Shown here: piece by piece, positions 63,499 to 64,000 of the stretch
How positions within the stretch are numbered: position 1 is the first letter of the stretch
Layout of the letters: every line of letters starts with the position of its first letter
Notes under the pieces: model-generated
Told to the model about the DNA's origin: nothing
The model's input: only the letters and a program-made list of their open reading frames with translations
Databases searched by the model: none
Assembly: GCA_033782935.1 (NCBI GenBank)
Contig: JAWQEG010000723.1
Location: forward strand, 1,364,001-1,428,000
Direction of reading: 5' to 3'
DNA: 64,000 bases
From: Petrolisthes cinctipes
Lineage: Eukaryota; Arthropoda; Malacostraca; Decapoda; Porcellanidae
Program-made: the position numbers and the translations under genes

Positions 63499-64000
63499 GT
63501 GGCAGATGTTATCCTCTCTCTCACTCTCTCTCTCTTTCTCTCTCTTTTAATCTACCTAATTATTAAGGCAGAAATTATTCCTCTCCCTCTCTTCTCTCTA
63601 ACTGTATTATAGGACAATACACCTTCCTAGATAATGTATATATTTTTGTGGTGTGTTATAGTGGGGTTTGACTAATTTGGTGGTTATTTTTTTCGGAAAT
63701 GCTTTGTTTTGAAAGTAGCCTCAATCCACATATTGAACAAACTTGGGAATGTGTTGGGAATCGGGAGTTTTGTGTGGTGGAAAACACGCAAATTTAGCAT
63801 ATGTGCACGTGAGTCAGTACTAAGAGTAATGAATAAATATTGAAAATTTGGAAATCCGAGTTAGGCTTTGCCAGATCTGGCTCGGCTTTTCCAATTTTCA
63901 TGACTCATGAAAGTGGAAAAAAATATTTAACTTCAGCTAAAATTTTGCAAAACCTGACTTGAGTTTTCCAATATTATTATGCCAGAAAATTTGGTTATAT
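62941..64000. other. Unassigned DNA with CT microsatellites
   Basis: (CA)n at 63371-63391 and (TC)n at 63449-63494, 63512-63546. The last 160 bp hold two loose repeats of AATTTGGAAATCC..GGCTTTTCCAATTTTC type, similar to 51080-51135. I see no gene. Confidence 0.5.

Overview
The window looks like nuclear DNA of an arthropod, most likely a decapod crustacean. The reasons are very long ATT, GT and CT microsatellites, dense and varied mobile elements of several classes, spliced host-type genes, and a truncated dispersed repeat that I recall as common in crabs and shrimps. The species call is inference. Nothing in the window looks bacterial, and there is no operon-like gene packing.

Two candidate host genes are visible. 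The better one is a five-exon gene on the minus strand (37447-42502). Every exon is in phase 0 and together they encode about 542 residues: an N-terminal C3HC4 RING finger, a long coiled-coil region and a C-terminal cyclophilin-like domain. This resembles the layout of the TRIM-cyclophilin fusions known from primates but has no B-box. The second is a partial arthropod gustatory-receptor-like gene (9585-11566, plus strand) whose first exon also exists as an inverted copy at 2702-3331.

Layout. 1-1355: 5' part of a LINE (minus strand) with a 2A-like peptide and a zinc finger. 1483-1780: RTE-type endonuclease remnant. 1800-11095: a large inverted duplication with arms of about 3.4 kb around a 2.5 kb spacer, carrying a LINE truncated in its reverse transcriptase plus the receptor exon. 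11571-16985: a GT minisatellite split by a decayed LINE (12330-16445) and a SINE fragment. 17076-17904: an inverted-repeat element. 19641-22962: a mariner-type MITE abutting a 1-kb-armed fold-back element that contains two hAT-type MITE copies, a TTAA-flanked MITE and a 5'-truncated RTE, each datable by nesting. 23240-24798: tails of three further LINEs. 24794-31160: a full-length I-like LINE with a 12-bp target duplication and an intact ORF2. 34088-34777: Ty3/gypsy gag-protease remnant. 36004-42502: the RING-cyclophilin gene with MITEs and minisatellites around it and in its introns. 44416-45027: PIF/Harbinger transposase remnant. 47763-50787: second copy of the 2A LINE with a 16-bp target duplication. 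51143-57383: an LTR element of Ty3/gypsy sequence type in which integrase precedes reverse transcriptase (the Gmr1 order), inserted into a Penelope-like element. 57384-61440: remnants of a Penelope-like element, a LINE reverse transcriptase, an I-like 5' UTR, a Tc1/mariner-like transposase and another LINE tail. 61518-64000: AC/CT minisatellites and unassigned DNA.

Most genes here are self-replicating elements at different stages of decay. The nesting gives relative ages, but there is no shared pathway. All function calls come from motif reading by eye; no database search was possible.
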